Positions 46,061 to 55,520 of a DNA stretch of 64,000 bases are shown piece by piece (the first letter of the stretch is position 1; each line of letters begins with the position of its first letter). Under the pieces are notes generated by a model that saw nothing but the letters and a program-made list of their open reading frames with translations, was not told where the DNA came from and ran no database searches. A program made the position numbers and the translations under genes. Source of the stretch: Baekduia soli (lineage in GTDB: Bacteria > Actinomycetota > Thermoleophilia > Solirubrobacterales > Solirubrobacteraceae); contig NZ_CP042430.1 of NCBI RefSeq assembly GCF_007970665.1, positions 1,674,001-1,738,000 on the forward strand, in the 5' to 3' direction.

Positions 46061-47704
46061 ATGAGCACCGAGACCGAGCCGGCCACGCGCGTCCACGGCG
46101 GACGGCTGATCGCCCGGCGGCTGAAGGCCCACGGCGTGACGAAGCTGTTCACGCTGTCGGGCGGCCACATCTTCCCGATCTACGACGGCTGCCGGGCCGA
46201 GGGGATCGACATCGTCGACACCCGCCACGAGCAGACGGCGACGTTCGCGGCCGAGGGCTGGGCCAAGGTCACGCGCGAGCCCGGCGTCGCCGCCGTCACG
46301 GCCGGCCCCGGGGTGACCAACGCGATGAGCGCCATCGCCTCGGCGCAGTCGTCGAACTCGCCGATCCTGGTGCTCGGCGGCCGGGCGCCGGCGATGCGCT
46401 GGGGGATGGGCTCCCTGCAGGAGCTCGACCACGTCCCGTTCGTGCGTCCGCTGACCAAGCTCGCGGCGACCGCGGACGCCCCGGACGAGATCCCCGGCCT
46501 CGTCGACGACGCGCTGGCCGCCGCGATGCGGCCGCATTCGGGGCCGACGTTCCTGGACTTCCCGATGGACCACGTCTTCTCCGAGGGCGAGGACGCGGGG
46601 ATCCAGGGGGCGCTGCGCGACCCGCGCGACGAGCCGGCGGCCGCGGGCGTCGAGCGCGTGCTGGCGCTGCTGGCCGAGGCCGAGCGGCCCGTGATCATGG
46701 CCGGCACGAACCTCTACTGGGGCCACGGCGAGGCCGCCCTGCTCGAGTTGGCCGAGCGCCGTCGCATCCCCGTCTACCTCAACGGCCAGGCTCGTGGCTG
46801 CGTGCCCGCCGACCACGAGCTCTTCTTCTCGCGGGCGCGAGCCGAGGGGCTCAAGGGCGCCGACCTGGCCCTCGTCATCGGCGTGCCGATGGACTTCCGA
46901 CTGGCGTTCGGCGCGTCGTTCGGCGAGGACACCGACCTCGTGGTGCTCGACCGCGCAGAGCCGCTGCGCGACCACCCGCGCCCGGTCGCCGCCGAGCTCT
47001 ACGGCGGCATCGGCGCCACGCTGCACGCGCTGCTGCCGGGTGCGGGCCCCGTGCCCGACACGACGGCCTGGGTCGCCCACCTGCGCGAGACGGAGACCGC
47101 CAAGCGCGAGGGGGAGCGGGCCGAGCTGGCCGACGACCGCTCGCCGCTGCACCCCATGCGCCTCTACGCCGAGCTCGCCCAGGTCCTGGACCGCAGCGCC
47201 ATCATCATCGGCGACGGGGGCGACTTCGTCTCCTACGCCGGCCGGGTCATCGACAGCTACGAGCCGGGCTGCTGGCTGGATCCGGGGCCGTTCGGCTGCC
47301 TGGGCACGGGCCCGGGCTACGCCCTGGCGGCCAAGCTCGCGCATCCCGGCCGCCAGGTCGTCCTGCTCGTCGGCGACGGCGCCTTCGGCTTCAGCGGCAT
47401 GGAGTTCGACACGCTCGCGCGCCACGGCGTGGACGTCGTGGCGGTCATGGGCAACAACGGCATCTGGGCGCTGGAGAAGCACCCGATGGAGTTCCTGTAC
47501 GGGTACTCGGTGGCCGCCGAGCTGCGCCCCGAGACGCGCTACGACGAGGTCGTGGCCGCGCTGGGCGGACACGGCGCGCTGGTCCGCACGCCCGGCGAGC
47601 TGCGCCCGGCGCTCGAGCGGGCCTTCTCGGCCGGCCTCCCGGCGCTCGTCAACGTGCTCACCGACCCGGCGGTGGTCTACCCCCGGCGCTCCAACCTCGC
47701 CTGA
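46061..47704 (+). CDS. Thiamine-diphosphate-dependent enzyme, acetolactate synthase-like
   Basis: 547 aa. N-terminal pyrimidine-binding domain ([20 protein letters not shown] with the catalytic Glu-type E in RHEQ), central domain, C-terminal PP domain with the ThDP motif [20 protein letters not shown] and NNGIWAL. The conserved [17 protein letters not shown] opening and [13 protein letters not shown] resemble oxalyl-CoA decarboxylase/2-hydroxyacyl-CoA lyase and other acetolactate-synthase-like members rather than IlvB, and no small regulatory subunit gene follows. Exact reaction unknown. GAGGA lies about 9 bases before the ATG. Confidence 0.88.
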   Translation: MSTETEPATRVHGGRLIARRLKAHGVTKLFTLSGGHIFPIYDGCRAEGIDIVDTRHEQTATFAAEGWAKVTREPGVAAVTAGPGVTNAMSAIASAQSSNSPILVLGGRAPAMRWGMGSLQELDHVPFVRPLTKLAATADAPDEIPGLVDDALAAAMRPHSGPTFLDFPMDHVFSEGEDAGIQGALRDPRDEPAAAGVERVLALLAEAERPVIMAGTNLYWGHGEAALLELAERRRIPVYLNGQARGCVPADHELFFSRARAEGLKGADLALVIGVPMDFRLAFGASFGEDTDLVVLDRAEPLRDHPRPVAAELYGGIGATLHALLPGAGPVPDTTAWVAHLRETETAKREGERAELADDRSPLHPMRLYAELAQVLDRSAIIIGDGGDFVSYAGRVIDSYEPGCWLDPGPFGCLGTGPGYALAAKLAHPGRQVVLLVGDGAFGFSGMEFDTLARHGVDVVAVMGNNGIWALEKHPMEFLYGYSVAAELRPETRYDEVVAALGGHGALVRTPGELRPALERAFSAGLPALVNVLTDPAVVYPRRSNLA

Positions 47705-47845
47705 GCGCCCGCGCGCCAGACCGAGCGGCGGCGCGCCCCCATCGAGGTCGCCGCGCGGGCATGGCGCGCACCCTGGATCCGGCAGGAAAGGAGGATGGAG
47801 GATCTGCGGTGCATCGGCCGGCGCGGCGCGACCGTCCTGACGCCC

Positions 47846-47871
47846 GGAAGCCGCCCCAGGGGGCGGCTTCC
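47846..47871. terminator. Strong hairpin downstream of the ThDP enzyme gene
   Basis: GGAAGCCGCCCC (47846-47857) and GGGGCGGCTTCC (47860-47871) are exact complements around AG. No T-run follows on either strand. It may act as a 3'-end structure for both converging genes. Confidence 0.45.
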
Positions 47872-48122
47872 AAACTCGGCCCCGACAGGACGGGCAGGGG
47901 TACGTGCCATGCGGGGGCCTGATTGTCTGGCCCGAGCGGCGGGAGGCGCCGTTTCAACGCGGCTTCGCCCGGGCCTGTCCACGCCGGTCGGACGGCGGGC
48001 GAGCCTTTCGGTCCGCGCGACCTTCGTACCCGACGCAAAGGCCATCTTCTCTCCGGGTTCTGAGGCGGACAATCATACGTCCGTCCAGGCACGTTCCCAG
48101 AAGTGGGGAGGGCCGGTACAAC

Positions 48123-48141
48123 CCCGAGCGCGGCGCTCGGG
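48123..48141. repeat. Perfect palindrome CCCGAGCGC-G-GCGCTCGGG
   Basis: Nine-base arms around a single G, about 90 bases beyond the ppx stop. Could be a hairpin for the minus-strand ppx transcript or a protein site. Confidence 0.4.
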
Positions 48142-48229
48142 AGGCGTGGCTTCGCTGAGGTCATCTCGACCTCGCCGCATGCGGCCGGGGCGGGCGTGTC
48201 CTCAGCCCGCGCCCGTCCCGCCGCCAGCT

Positions 48230-49162
48230 TCAGCCGCCGCTCGCGGCGGCGAGCGCGAGCGCCGCGCCCCGCAGGATGTCCTGCTCGGAGACCTCGAACT
48301 CCTCGAGGCCGAACGCCCGGAGGGCCTCGATGAGCAGGATGAGGCCGGCGACGATCGTCGGCGCGCGATCGGGGTGCAGGCCCGTGACCTCGCGGCGCGC
48401 GGCCTCCGTCATCTGCGCCAGGCGGGCCAGGAGCATGTCGCACTCGGCCAGCAGGACGACGTAGCCGTCGACGCGGGCAGGGTGGTAGGGGTCGAGCTCC
48501 TGCAGGATCGATGCGCACGATGTGGCCGTGCCCGCGACGGCGATCGCGGCCTGCACTCCCGCGCGCACCGGCTCGGGGACGGCGCCCGTGAAGATCTCCT
48601 GCGCCTCGGCCGAGAGGGCCTGCAGCTCGTCGGGGTCGGGCGGGTCGCGGCGCAGGAAGCGCTCGGTCTGGCGCACGACGCCGGCCTGCGTCGAGACGTG
48701 GAAGTCCACTGGGCCGCCGGGCACGCCGCACACGAGCTCGGTCGAGCCGCCGCCGACGTCGATGACCACGACACGGCGGGGATCGTCCGCGCGCCCGCCG
48801 GTCGCGCCGCGGAAGGTCAGGGCGGCCTCCTCCTGGCCGGTGATCGTGCGCGCGCCGAGGGCGAAGCGCGCGTTGACCTCGGCGGCGAACGCCGCGCCGT
48901 TGCGTGCGTCGCGCACCGCGCTGGTCAGCACGGCGGTGACCGCCTGGACGTCCTGGGCGTCGATGCGCTCGCGGTAGGCCGCCAGCGCGGCGAAGACGCG
49001 CTCGATGGCCTCGGGCTGCAGCGTGCCGGAGTGGTCGACGCCCTGCCCGAGGCGCGTGACGATCGAGTGTCGCTCGAGCTCGGTCAGGGTCTCGCCCGGC
49101 CCGGTGTCGGCGATGAGCAGCCGGGTGGAGTTCGTCCCGATATCGACGACGGCGATGCGCAT
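48230..49162 (-). CDS. ppx: Exopolyphosphatase/guanosine pentaphosphate phosphatase family
   Basis: 310 aa of the Ppx/GppA ASKHA fold. MRIAVVDIGTNSTRLLIAD is phosphate loop 1, VVVIDVGGGSTELVCG phosphate loop 2, and VAGTATSCASILQEL the third motif. Length fits the short actinobacterial Ppx form (no C-terminal HD domain). TAAGGT (49170-49175, minus strand) is 7 bases before the ATG, the leaderless pattern. Cleaves polyphosphate or pppGpp; which one is not readable. Confidence 0.92.
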   Translation of the reverse strand: MRIAVVDIGTNSTRLLIADTGPGETLTELERHSIVTRLGQGVDHSGTLQPEAIERVFAALAAYRERIDAQDVQAVTAVLTSAVRDARNGAAFAAEVNARFALGARTITGQEEAALTFRGATGGRADDPRRVVVIDVGGGSTELVCGVPGGPVDFHVSTQAGVVRQTERFLRRDPPDPDELQALSAEAQEIFTGAVPEPVRAGVQAAIAVAGTATSCASILQELDPYHPARVDGYVVLLAECDMLLARLAQMTEAARREVTGLHPDRAPTIVAGLILLIEALRAFGLEEFEVSEQDILRGAALALAAASGG

Positions 49163-49191
49163 GGCGCGGACCTTACGCGCGGCCGCGCCGG

Positions 49192-50108
49192 TCAGCCCAC
49201 GGGGTGGGGCAGGGGCTCGCCGGCCAGCCCGGCGAGCAGGTTGGCGACCGAGAGCTCGGCCATGCGGCGCCGGGCGGTGTGCGTGGCCGAGCCGATGTGT
49301 GGGACGACGAGCAGGTTGGGGGCCTGCAGCAGTGGGTCGGCGGCCGGCAGCGGCTCGGGGTCGGTGACGTCCAGCGCGGCGCCGCCGATGCGGCCCTCCC
49401 CCAGCGCACGGGCCAGGGCCTCCTGGTCGACGAGGCCGCCGCGGCCCGTGTTGACGAGGATCGCGTGCGGCCGCATCGCCGCCAGCGCGGCGGCGTCGAT
49501 GAGGTGGCGGGTCGCGGGGGTCAGCGGCGGGTGGAGGGAGACGAAGTCCGCGCGGGCCAGCGCGGCGTGCAGGTCGTCGTCGCGGCCGACGCGCACGATC
49601 TCCATGTCGAAGCCGCCGGCGCGGCGCGCGACGGCCTCGCCGATGCGTCCCGCGCCGACGATCACGAGCGTCGCGCCGTGGACGTCGGCGCCGAGCCAGC
49701 CTGCCGGCTCCCAGGTGCGCCAGCGGCCGTCGCGGACGGCCTCGTGACCCTCGATGAGGCGGCGGGCGGCGGCGAGCAGCAGCGCGAACGCCAGGTCGGC
49801 GGTCGCGTCGGTCAGGACGTCGGGGGTGACCCCGACCGGGATGCCGCGCGCGCGGGCGGCGTCGAGGTCGATGTTGTCGGTGCCGACGGCGAAGTTGGCG
49901 ATGACGCGCAGGTGGGGCGCGGCATCCAGGAGCGCCGGGTCGACGCGGTCGGTGACCATCGCCAGCAGGCCCTCGGCCGAGGCCACGTGGTCGCGCAGCT
50001 CGGTCGGGTGGGGGGCAGGCTGCCGGGCCAGACCTCGACGTCGTGGGCGTCGCGGAGGCGGTCGAGGGCGTCGCCGGGCAGCGCGCGGGTGACGAAGACG
50101 TGGGCCAT
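49192..50108 (-). CDS. D-2-hydroxyacid dehydrogenase (glyoxylate/hydroxypyruvate reductase-like), apparent frameshift
   Basis: About 305 aa after adding one base. The N-terminus is in one frame (ATG 50108, MAHVFVTRALPGDALDRLRD); the rest continues in another (TELRDHVASAEGLLAMVTDR onwards). The switch falls at a run of six G on the plus strand (50010-50015). Everything else is intact: NAD loop VIVGAGRIGEAVARR, ANFAVGTDNIDLDAARARGI, catalytic Arg in NTGRGGLVDQEAL, Glu in DVTDPEPLP and His in VVPHIGSATH. Reduces glyoxylate or hydroxypyruvate in characterised relatives. Start is preceded by CACGAT 6 bases away. Confidence 0.78.
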
Positions 50109-50133
50109 GGCCGGATCGTGCCAGGGCGGCCAC

Positions 50134-50139
50134 TACGCT
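50134..50139 (+). promoter_or_regulatory. -10 element TACGCT
   Basis: TACGCT 7 bases before GTG 50147, in the 38-base divergent gap with the dehydrogenase gene. Confidence 0.45.
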
Positions 50140-50146
50140 GCGGTGC

Positions 50147-50449
50147 GTGCACATCGGCACGGCGCGGACCGGCGATCCGCAGGCCCCGGAGATCGTCCCG
50201 TCGGCCCACTGCGTCCGCCGCTACCGGGAGCGGATGCCGGTGCGCGCGCCCGGCGGCGACGAGGTCGCCGCCGGCCTGCTCGCCGCCCTGGAGGCGGCCG
50301 ACGTCATGCGCTGGCCGCCCGCCTGGGCGGTGTCGGACCGGCCCGCGCCGCTCTGGGCGGTCAGCGGTGATCTGGCGTTCCCGCTGGCGCCCACGGCCCG
50401 GCCCGGGCGCTGGCTGGCGGTCACGTGCCTGCGGCGCGGCAAGGGCTGA
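50147..50449 (+). CDS. Unknown 100-aa protein
   Basis: Not recognised. GTG start with a TACGCT hexamer. It reads IVPSAHCVRRYRERMPVRAP, a helix, and a Trp-rich beta part (ADVMRWPPAWAVSDRP ... PLWAVSGDLAFPLAPTARPG) ending LAVTCLRRGKG. The SAHCVRRYRER segment recalls small phage- or plasmid-type RNA-binding helices, but this is weak. Codon bias supports a gene. Confidence 0.55.
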   Translation: MHIGTARTGDPQAPEIVPSAHCVRRYRERMPVRAPGGDEVAAGLLAALEAADVMRWPPAWAVSDRPAPLWAVSGDLAFPLAPTARPGRWLAVTCLRRGKG

Positions 50450-50514
50450 CGGGGCGACGGAGCGGGGCCCCGGACCGGCCCGCCGGCTGACCGTTCGGGC
50501 ACGTCCGGATCGGC

Positions 50515-50520
50515 TATAGT
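50515..50520 (+). promoter_or_regulatory. -10 element TATAGT of tRNA-fMet
   Basis: TATAGT, the best -10 match in the window, 12 bases before the tRNA. The GTTCGG region about 16 bases upstream is a poor -35. Confidence 0.5.
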
Positions 50521-50531
50521 TCCCCGTACGC

Positions 50532-50606
<75 letters not shown>

Positions 50607-50612
50607 TACGGA

Positions 50613-50640
50613 AGCCCCCTCTCGCCAGGGGGCTTTCGTG
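50613..50640 (+). terminator. Intrinsic terminator of tRNA-fMet
   Basis: AAGCCCCCT and AGGGGGCTT are perfect 9-base arms around a 6-base loop, and a short T-rich tail (TTCGTGT) follows. The only near-textbook terminator in the window. Confidence 0.75.
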
Positions 50641-51349
50641 TCTCTCGGACTCGTTCGCTTCGGAGAACGCGGTCTCGTTCTTGGACCTACTCGTCCGCGC
50701 AACGCCACCGGCCGGTGCGGCTGCGGTGCGAGGGCCGGGTCCGATCGTGAATTCCCAGCGGTCCGCCAGGCGGGGCTGCTCGGAACCGTCGGTCGGCGCC
50801 GGCAAGCTGGCCATCTCGCCAGAGCTGCTGGCTTGATTCAGTCACGGCCTTCCGTCGCCACCGCCGGCCAGCCAACGCGGCCGCAACGACGACGCCGCTG
50901 CCCTCGCTCCGAAACCGCACCTCTCGCCGAGCCCGCCGCCCATGCCTTGATCGGTCCCGGTTCCTGTTGTCGGTCCCATCTTCGCCCGCGTCCCCGTGCT
51001 CGGCCTCTCTCGATGATCTGTCTCCTGTCTCTCTGCGGTGTTCCGTCTGACCTGTCTCGCCGTCCTGACCTGTCTGGCCCACCACCGCCAGCCCATGCCT
51101 CGACCCCTGTCCTGGTCGGGGTCACGACCAGGGCCCGATTCCGCATTGCCATCGGGCGTTTGGCGGTGGTGGGCCAACGAGGAGCACAGCCAAGGGCCGT
51201 TCGCTGGGCCTGTCGCGTGGGCGCAAGCGCGGCGGCGATCGGCTCGGCCCGACCGGGTTCATCTCGGGCTGCACACGGCTGGGAGCGTCGATGCCCGCCA
51301 GCGTAGGAGCCTCGCTCCCCGTTGAACTCCCGGGTACAGGTGCCATGCT
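50641..51349. other. 700-base region without convincing genes
   Basis: All open frames here are low-complexity Arg/Pro/Ser strings without known motifs, and third-position GC bias is weak in every frame. CGCC/CCTGTCT-type repeats occur (for example GACCTGTCT twice near 51050-51075). It may be a decayed or acquired segment next to the tRNA. No integrase and no duplicated tRNA 3' end were found. Confidence 0.45.
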
Positions 51350-52627
51350 ATGCGCTTGGACGTCGCCGGGCCCAGTCGGCTGGAGCCGGCGAACCCGACT
51401 GCCACGCACTTGCCCGATCCCACGAATCTGACCGCTCACGCGGAGGACCGGCTCCGCGACCTGCGGTCGGTGACCGACGCGACATTGGGTCGTCTCGACG
51501 TCGACGAGCTACTGGCGGAACTGTTGCGACGCACGCAGGAGATCTTCGACGCCGACACGGCGGCGGTCCTGATGGTCGACGCAGCCTCACGTCATCTCGT
51601 GGCGCGCGCGGCTCGTGGGTTGGAAGAGGAGGTCTACCAGGGCGTCCACATCCCACTCGGCGCCGGATTCGCGGGGCGGATCGCCGCTCAGGGTCAGCCC
51701 ATCGTCCTTGAGCGTGTCGATGCCACGACGGTCGCAAACCCGATCCTGTGGGAGAAGGGCGTCCGCAAGATGCTCGGCGTCCCGCTGCTCGCCGGCCGGC
51801 GAGTGATCGGCGTCCTGCACGTCGGGCGCATCGAGGATCGGCCCTTCGGGCCGGCGGACGTCGAGCTTCTCGAGGTGGTGGCCGATCGTGTCGTGGGTGC
51901 CGTCGCGCGACGCCAGGGGGCCGTCGAGCACGCCGCCGCTGGGCTGCTTGAGCGAAGCCTGCTTCCCGCGGCCCTGCCCGCCTGCGAGGGGCTGCAGTTC
52001 GCCAGCCGGTACATCACGCCCGACGACCGCAGCGTGGGCGGCGACTGGTACGACGCCTTCGTGGTTCCGTCCGGCGACCTCTGGCTCGTCGTCGGCGACG
52101 TCGCCGGCCACGGGCTCGGCGCGGCCGTGGTCATGGGGCGCGTGCGCAGCGCGCTGCGCGCCTACTCGCTGATCGCTTCGACCCCTGAGGAGGTGCTCAA
52201 GCTCACCGACCGCAAGGTCGAGCACTTCGAGATCGACATGATGGCCACGGTGGTGTGCGCGGTAGCCAGCCCGCCGTTCCACCGCTTCCGGATCGCCACG
52301 GCCGGGCACCCTCCGCCGGTGATCGCCGACCCGGAGCACGGCGCGCACCTGGTCCAAGCGCCGGTCGGGCCGCCGCTTGGCGCCATGAGCGCTGGCCAGC
52401 GCCGCTCGGTAGAACTCGAGCTTCCCCGAGGTGCGGCCCTGGTGCTCTACACCGACGGCCTGATCGAGCGCCGCGGCGAGCACCTCGTCCAGGGTCTGGG
52501 CCGGCTCCTGGCCGCGGCCGTCGCCGACGAACCCGAACGTGTGTGTCGCGCCATCCTTCGCGACCTCGTCGGCGCGGACGCTCCGATCGACGACATCGCC
52601 ATCGTCGTCGCCCAGCGCACCCGGTAG
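51350..52627 (+). CDS. GAF-SpoIIE (PP2C) serine phosphatase
   Basis: 425 aa. A GAF sensor domain (about 45-200; LGRLDVDELLAELLRRTQEI, IPLGAGFAGRIAAQGQPIV, KMLGVPLLAGRRVIGVLHVG) is followed by a SpoIIE-type phosphatase: SVGGDWYDAF, VGDVAGHGLGAAVVMGRVRS, GAALVLYTDGLIERRG and DDIAIVVAQ carry the metal aspartates. These enzymes dephosphorylate anti-anti-sigma proteins in partner-switch stress pathways; no STAS or kinase gene is nearby. Codons are less GC-ending than in the rest of the window, so it may have been acquired. Confidence 0.88.
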   Translation: MRLDVAGPSRLEPANPTATHLPDPTNLTAHAEDRLRDLRSVTDATLGRLDVDELLAELLRRTQEIFDADTAAVLMVDAASRHLVARAARGLEEEVYQGVHIPLGAGFAGRIAAQGQPIVLERVDATTVANPILWEKGVRKMLGVPLLAGRRVIGVLHVGRIEDRPFGPADVELLEVVADRVVGAVARRQGAVEHAAAGLLERSLLPAALPACEGLQFASRYITPDDRSVGGDWYDAFVVPSGDLWLVVGDVAGHGLGAAVVMGRVRSALRAYSLIASTPEEVLKLTDRKVEHFEIDMMATVVCAVASPPFHRFRIATAGHPPPVIADPEHGAHLVQAPVGPPLGAMSAGQRRSVELELPRGAALVLYTDGLIERRGEHLVQGLGRLLAAAVADEPERVCRAILRDLVGADAPIDDIAIVVAQRTR

Positions 52628-52786
52628 CCCGCAGACGCCTGTCGTATGGGAGTCGCTCAGGAGCACGTGCCCAGGCGTCGGCCCGAGCTTCTCCTGGCCA
52701 TCGCATGGGAAGCGCTGGCGCCGGGTCCAGACGGCGTAGGACGGTGAGGTCGAACCGAGGCGATCGCGGTCGGGTTCGGGCGATCG

Positions 52787-53728
52787 CTAGCGCGGCGGTC
52801 TTCCGCGTCGACGACCCAACCGTCCTTGGGCGGTTGCGGCGCCGAGGAGGATGACGGCCGCGCCCAGCGGCTGGTTGGCGGCGAAGGTCTCGTGGAGAAG
52901 CACGACGCCGGAGAAGGTGGAGAAGATCGGGATCAGATAGGTCACAGTTGAGGCGTTGGTTGCGCCAAACGTTCGGATCAGTCCGTAGTTGAGGACGTAG
53001 GCGACGCCAGTTCCCAGCACGCCGAGCGCGGCGATACAGGCAGCGGCGTCGGCGTGCACGCGATGTGGTGGGGTGGTCACCAGCGCGGTGACGATCGCGA
53101 GTTGCAGGGCGGCGCATCCGACCTGGGCGGTGGTCAGGCTCAGCGATCCCTCGGGCCGGCCTGAGAGGAAGCGTCGGGTGTAGGCGTAGCCAAAGCCGAA
53201 CGAGGCCGCCGCCCCGAGACACAAGAGATTGCCCTCGACGGACGTCTTGCCGAGTCCGTTCCAGGCGCCGAGGACGACCAGGACACCGATGAATCCGAGG
53301 ATCAGTCCGCTGACGCGCCGGCGATCGCCGTGCTCGTCGCGGATCAGCGCGATCGCGACCGGGAGCGTGAACAGCGGCGAGGTCGCGCTCCAGATGCCCG
53401 CGAGAATGCTCGACGTGTGCTCTTCGCCGTATGCGAACAGCGCGAATGGCACCGCGTTGAGCAGAGCTCCAGCGACAAACAGGTGTGCCCACGTCTGCGG
53501 CGAGCGGGGAAGACGCTGCGAACGAGCGGCCGCGAACAGGGCCAGGGTGACGGCGCCGACCAATGCTCTCCCGAAGCCAACCTGCATTGGGGCAAACGAA
53601 TGCTCGGCAACTTTGATGAGCAGAAACGACGTTCCCCACACCACCGCCAGCCCGACGAACTGGACGCCCTCACTTGCCGAAGGACTCCCAGCACTGGTCG
53701 CAAGAGATGATGTGCTCACAAGCGCCAC
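52787..53728 (-). CDS. EamA/DMT family transporter
   Basis: 313 aa with ten hydrophobic segments in two EamA halves (GVQFVGLAVVWGTSFLLIKV ... SATSPLFTLPVAIALIRDEH; then LCLGAAASFGFGYAYTRRF ... TVTYLIPIFSTFSGVVLLHE). The family exports amino acids, drugs or metabolites; specificity is not predictable. Lower GC third positions, as in the phosphatase gene, mark this as the same atypical segment. The exact start is uncertain. Confidence 0.88.
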   Translation of the reverse strand: MALVSTSSLATSAGSPSASEGVQFVGLAVVWGTSFLLIKVAEHSFAPMQVGFGRALVGAVTLALFAAARSQRLPRSPQTWAHLFVAGALLNAVPFALFAYGEEHTSSILAGIWSATSPLFTLPVAIALIRDEHGDRRRVSGLILGFIGVLVVLGAWNGLGKTSVEGNLLCLGAAASFGFGYAYTRRFLSGRPEGSLSLTTAQVGCAALQLAIVTALVTTPPHRVHADAAACIAALGVLGTGVAYVLNYGLIRTFGATNASTVTYLIPIFSTFSGVVLLHETFAANQPLGAAVILLGAATAQGRLGRRRGRPPR

Positions 53729-53943
53729 AACGTCGACGTCCCGCCGTTTGTGAGATCAGAGCAAACGCCGCGCTCCGGCTGCGCGGTGAGGACTCAGAGT
53801 TCGAGCCGAGCAAGCAGGAGGTGGGGCTCGCCGCTCGAGGTCGTCGACGAGCAGCGCTTCCGGTGCGGAGCGTTCGCGCAGACCCTGGTGCCCCGGCGAT
53901 GACCGCGCCGATGAGTTCCGGGATCGGTGTCAGTCTGAGACCC

Positions 53944-54546
53944 ATGACCCTGACGACCTGCCATATGTCCATCTCGCTCGACGGCTTCGTCGCCGGGCCG
54001 AGCCAGAGCCGCGAGAACCCGCTCGGCGTCGGCGGCAGGCAGGTCCACGACTGGCATCTGGGCGACGTGACGGACGAGGCGGACCTGACCGCCCAGAGCT
54101 GGCTGATGCGCCCGCGCGGCGCCTACGTCATGGGCCGCAACATGTTCGGCCCGATCCGCGGCGCCTGGGACGAGGACTGGCGCGGCTGGTGGGGCGACGA
54201 GCCGCCCTACCACGCCCCCGTCTTCGTCCTCACCCACCACGCCCACGACCCGATCGAGATGCAGGGTGGCACCACGTTCCACTTCGTCACCGAGGGCTTC
54301 GACGCGGCGTTCGAGCAGGCCACGGCGATCGCCGGCGAGCGCGGCGTCGACATCGCAGGCGGCGCGTCGACGGTGCGCCAGGCACTCACGGCCGGGGTCG
54401 TGGACGAGCTGACCCTCGACATCGCCCCGGTGCTGCTCGGGGCGGGCGAGCGGTTGTTCGACGGGATCACCGAGCTCGCGCTGACGCCGGTCGAGACCCT
54501 CCACTCGCCGCACGCGACGCACGTGCGCTATCGCGTGCAGCGCTGA
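53944..54546 (+). CDS. Dihydrofolate reductase-like (RibD C-terminal domain) protein
   Basis: 200 aa from ATG 53944. MTLTTCHMSISLDGFVAGPS is the typical start of the YwjB/YyaP-type RibD_C family; GAYVMGRNMFGPIRGAW, APVFVLTHHAH, GVDIAGGASTVRQALTAGVV and LDIAPVLLGAGERLFDG are the NADPH and fold blocks. Likely an NADPH-dependent reductase of unknown substrate. In-frame extension to 53674 has poor coding signal. Confidence 0.85.
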   Translation: MTLTTCHMSISLDGFVAGPSQSRENPLGVGGRQVHDWHLGDVTDEADLTAQSWLMRPRGAYVMGRNMFGPIRGAWDEDWRGWWGDEPPYHAPVFVLTHHAHDPIEMQGGTTFHFVTEGFDAAFEQATAIAGERGVDIAGGASTVRQALTAGVVDELTLDIAPVLLGAGERLFDGITELALTPVETLHSPHATHVRYRVQR

Positions 54547-54579
54547 GAGCCGCCGGCCGGGGTCGGCCCGTACCCCGGG

Positions 54580-54850
54580 TATCGCCGCCGGAGACCATCG
54601 TCCTCGTCGCCGTCACCGTCGCGGCCTGCAGCTGCACGCCGCCGTCGGCTTCGGCTCCGGGCCGTTGGGCATGCCGCCGCTCCCGGCGCTGAAGACGCCG
54701 GGCCGGGCCGTCGTCACGGCCATCGGCGGCGGCATGGTCGTCGACGGGCCGCAGCTCGGCGCGGAGCGGCGCCGAGCGCGCCCGCCGCTGCGCACGGTCT
54801 GGCCGCGGTCGGTCCCGGCGCGGCGCTCGGCGCGCTCGTGGCCGGCCGGC
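54580..54850 (+). pseudogene. Fragmented TauE/SafE-like permease remnant
   Basis: Three short pieces in different frames. ETIVLVAVTVAA (frame of 54585) is followed after a shift by LHAAVGFGSGPLGMPPL (from 54632), which matches the first-repeat G-FG motif of TauE/SafE sulfite exporters. A later piece VGPGAALGALVAGRLGHRVV resembles the following helix. No frame is open through. If right, this is a decayed permease; the match is short. Confidence 0.3.
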
Positions 54851-54999
54851 TGGGCCATCGCGTCGTGGCGCGTCGCCCTCGCGTGTGCGTCGCTCGCCTG
54901 CGCCTTCTCGGCCGCGCTGACCGGCGTCTTCGGTCCCGGGCTCGGGGCACTGGGCACCGGCGCCGGATGCCGCGACGGGGCGTTGCGCGAGCTCCCGGG

Positions 55000-55464
55000 T
55001 CAGTACTCGTTCTTGATGACGAAGTAGGACCCGCGGATCGTCCCGGCCAGCTTCGACTTCTGGCGGGCGAACTTGAAGCGTGGCACGAGCTCGGCGGGGA
55101 TGTCCATCCCATCGGACAGCTTGAAGCCGACCGCCCGCTTCGCGTCGCCGTCGACCGTGTACATCACGTTGACCGACAGCCCGCTCTCGTAGAACACGTA
55201 GGCCATGCGGATGTTCTCGACCTGGAACGCCGTCGCCTGCAGTGGACGGGACGCGATCACGATGTCCCGTTCCTCCTCGAGGATCCGGTGCACCCACTCG
55301 ATGGTCGCCGCGGCGTCGCTCGCGGACTCCACCGTGAAGTCGTGGTCGTACTTGTTCTTGAAGTAGCGCGCCTCGTTGGCCCGCAGCCCCGCGAGCGCGT
55401 CCGCGAAGGGTGACGACTCGAGACCGACGGTCGAGACGTCCTTGAAGTCAACGGTGTACGCCAT
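55000..55464 (-). CDS. Unknown 154-aa protein
   Basis: From ATG 55464 with GGAGCG seven bases upstream; an in-frame start at 55482 exists. It reads MAYTVDFKDVSTVGLESSPF, then LRANEARYFKNKYDHDFTVE and RMAYVFYESGLSVNVMYTVD, ending in KLAGTIRGSYFVIKNEY. Alpha-beta, soluble, with many Lys/Tyr/Phe for this genome. Not recognised. It is intact between dead fragments on both sides. Confidence 0.6.
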   Translation of the reverse strand: MAYTVDFKDVSTVGLESSPFADALAGLRANEARYFKNKYDHDFTVESASDAAATIEWVHRILEEERDIVIASRPLQATAFQVENIRMAYVFYESGLSVNVMYTVDGDAKRAVGFKLSDGMDIPAELVPRFKFARQKSKLAGTIRGSYFVIKNEY

Positions 55465-55520
55465 GTCGCACGCTCCGGGCATCGTGGGTCGCCTGCGCCG
55501 CAGGCTACACGCGCGGTCGC

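Larger units (their letters stand above)
47705..48229. other. 525-base convergent intergenic region
   Basis: Lies between the 3' ends of the ThDP enzyme and ppx. No frame has convincing coding signal or a recognisable product. It contains a strong hairpin (47846-47871) and a 19-base palindrome (48123-48141). The rest is of mixed composition with lower GC around 48000-48090. Conserved RNase P, SRP and tmRNA motifs were looked for and not seen. Confidence 0.5.

Noticed and set aside
47677-48072. 131-codon minus-strand frame in the convergent gap
   Set aside because: Arg/Ala-rich with no motif; it overlaps the end of the ThDP gene and has weak codon bias.
47705-48229. Possible RNase P, SRP RNA or tmRNA
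   Set aside because: None of the conserved core motifs of these RNAs could be found on either strand.
53711-53754. CTCACAA...TTGTGAG inverted repeat upstream of the EamA gene
   Set aside because: Arms are 7 bases with a 26-base spacer, and the position partly overlaps the possible start of the transporter gene; too weak to call an operator.
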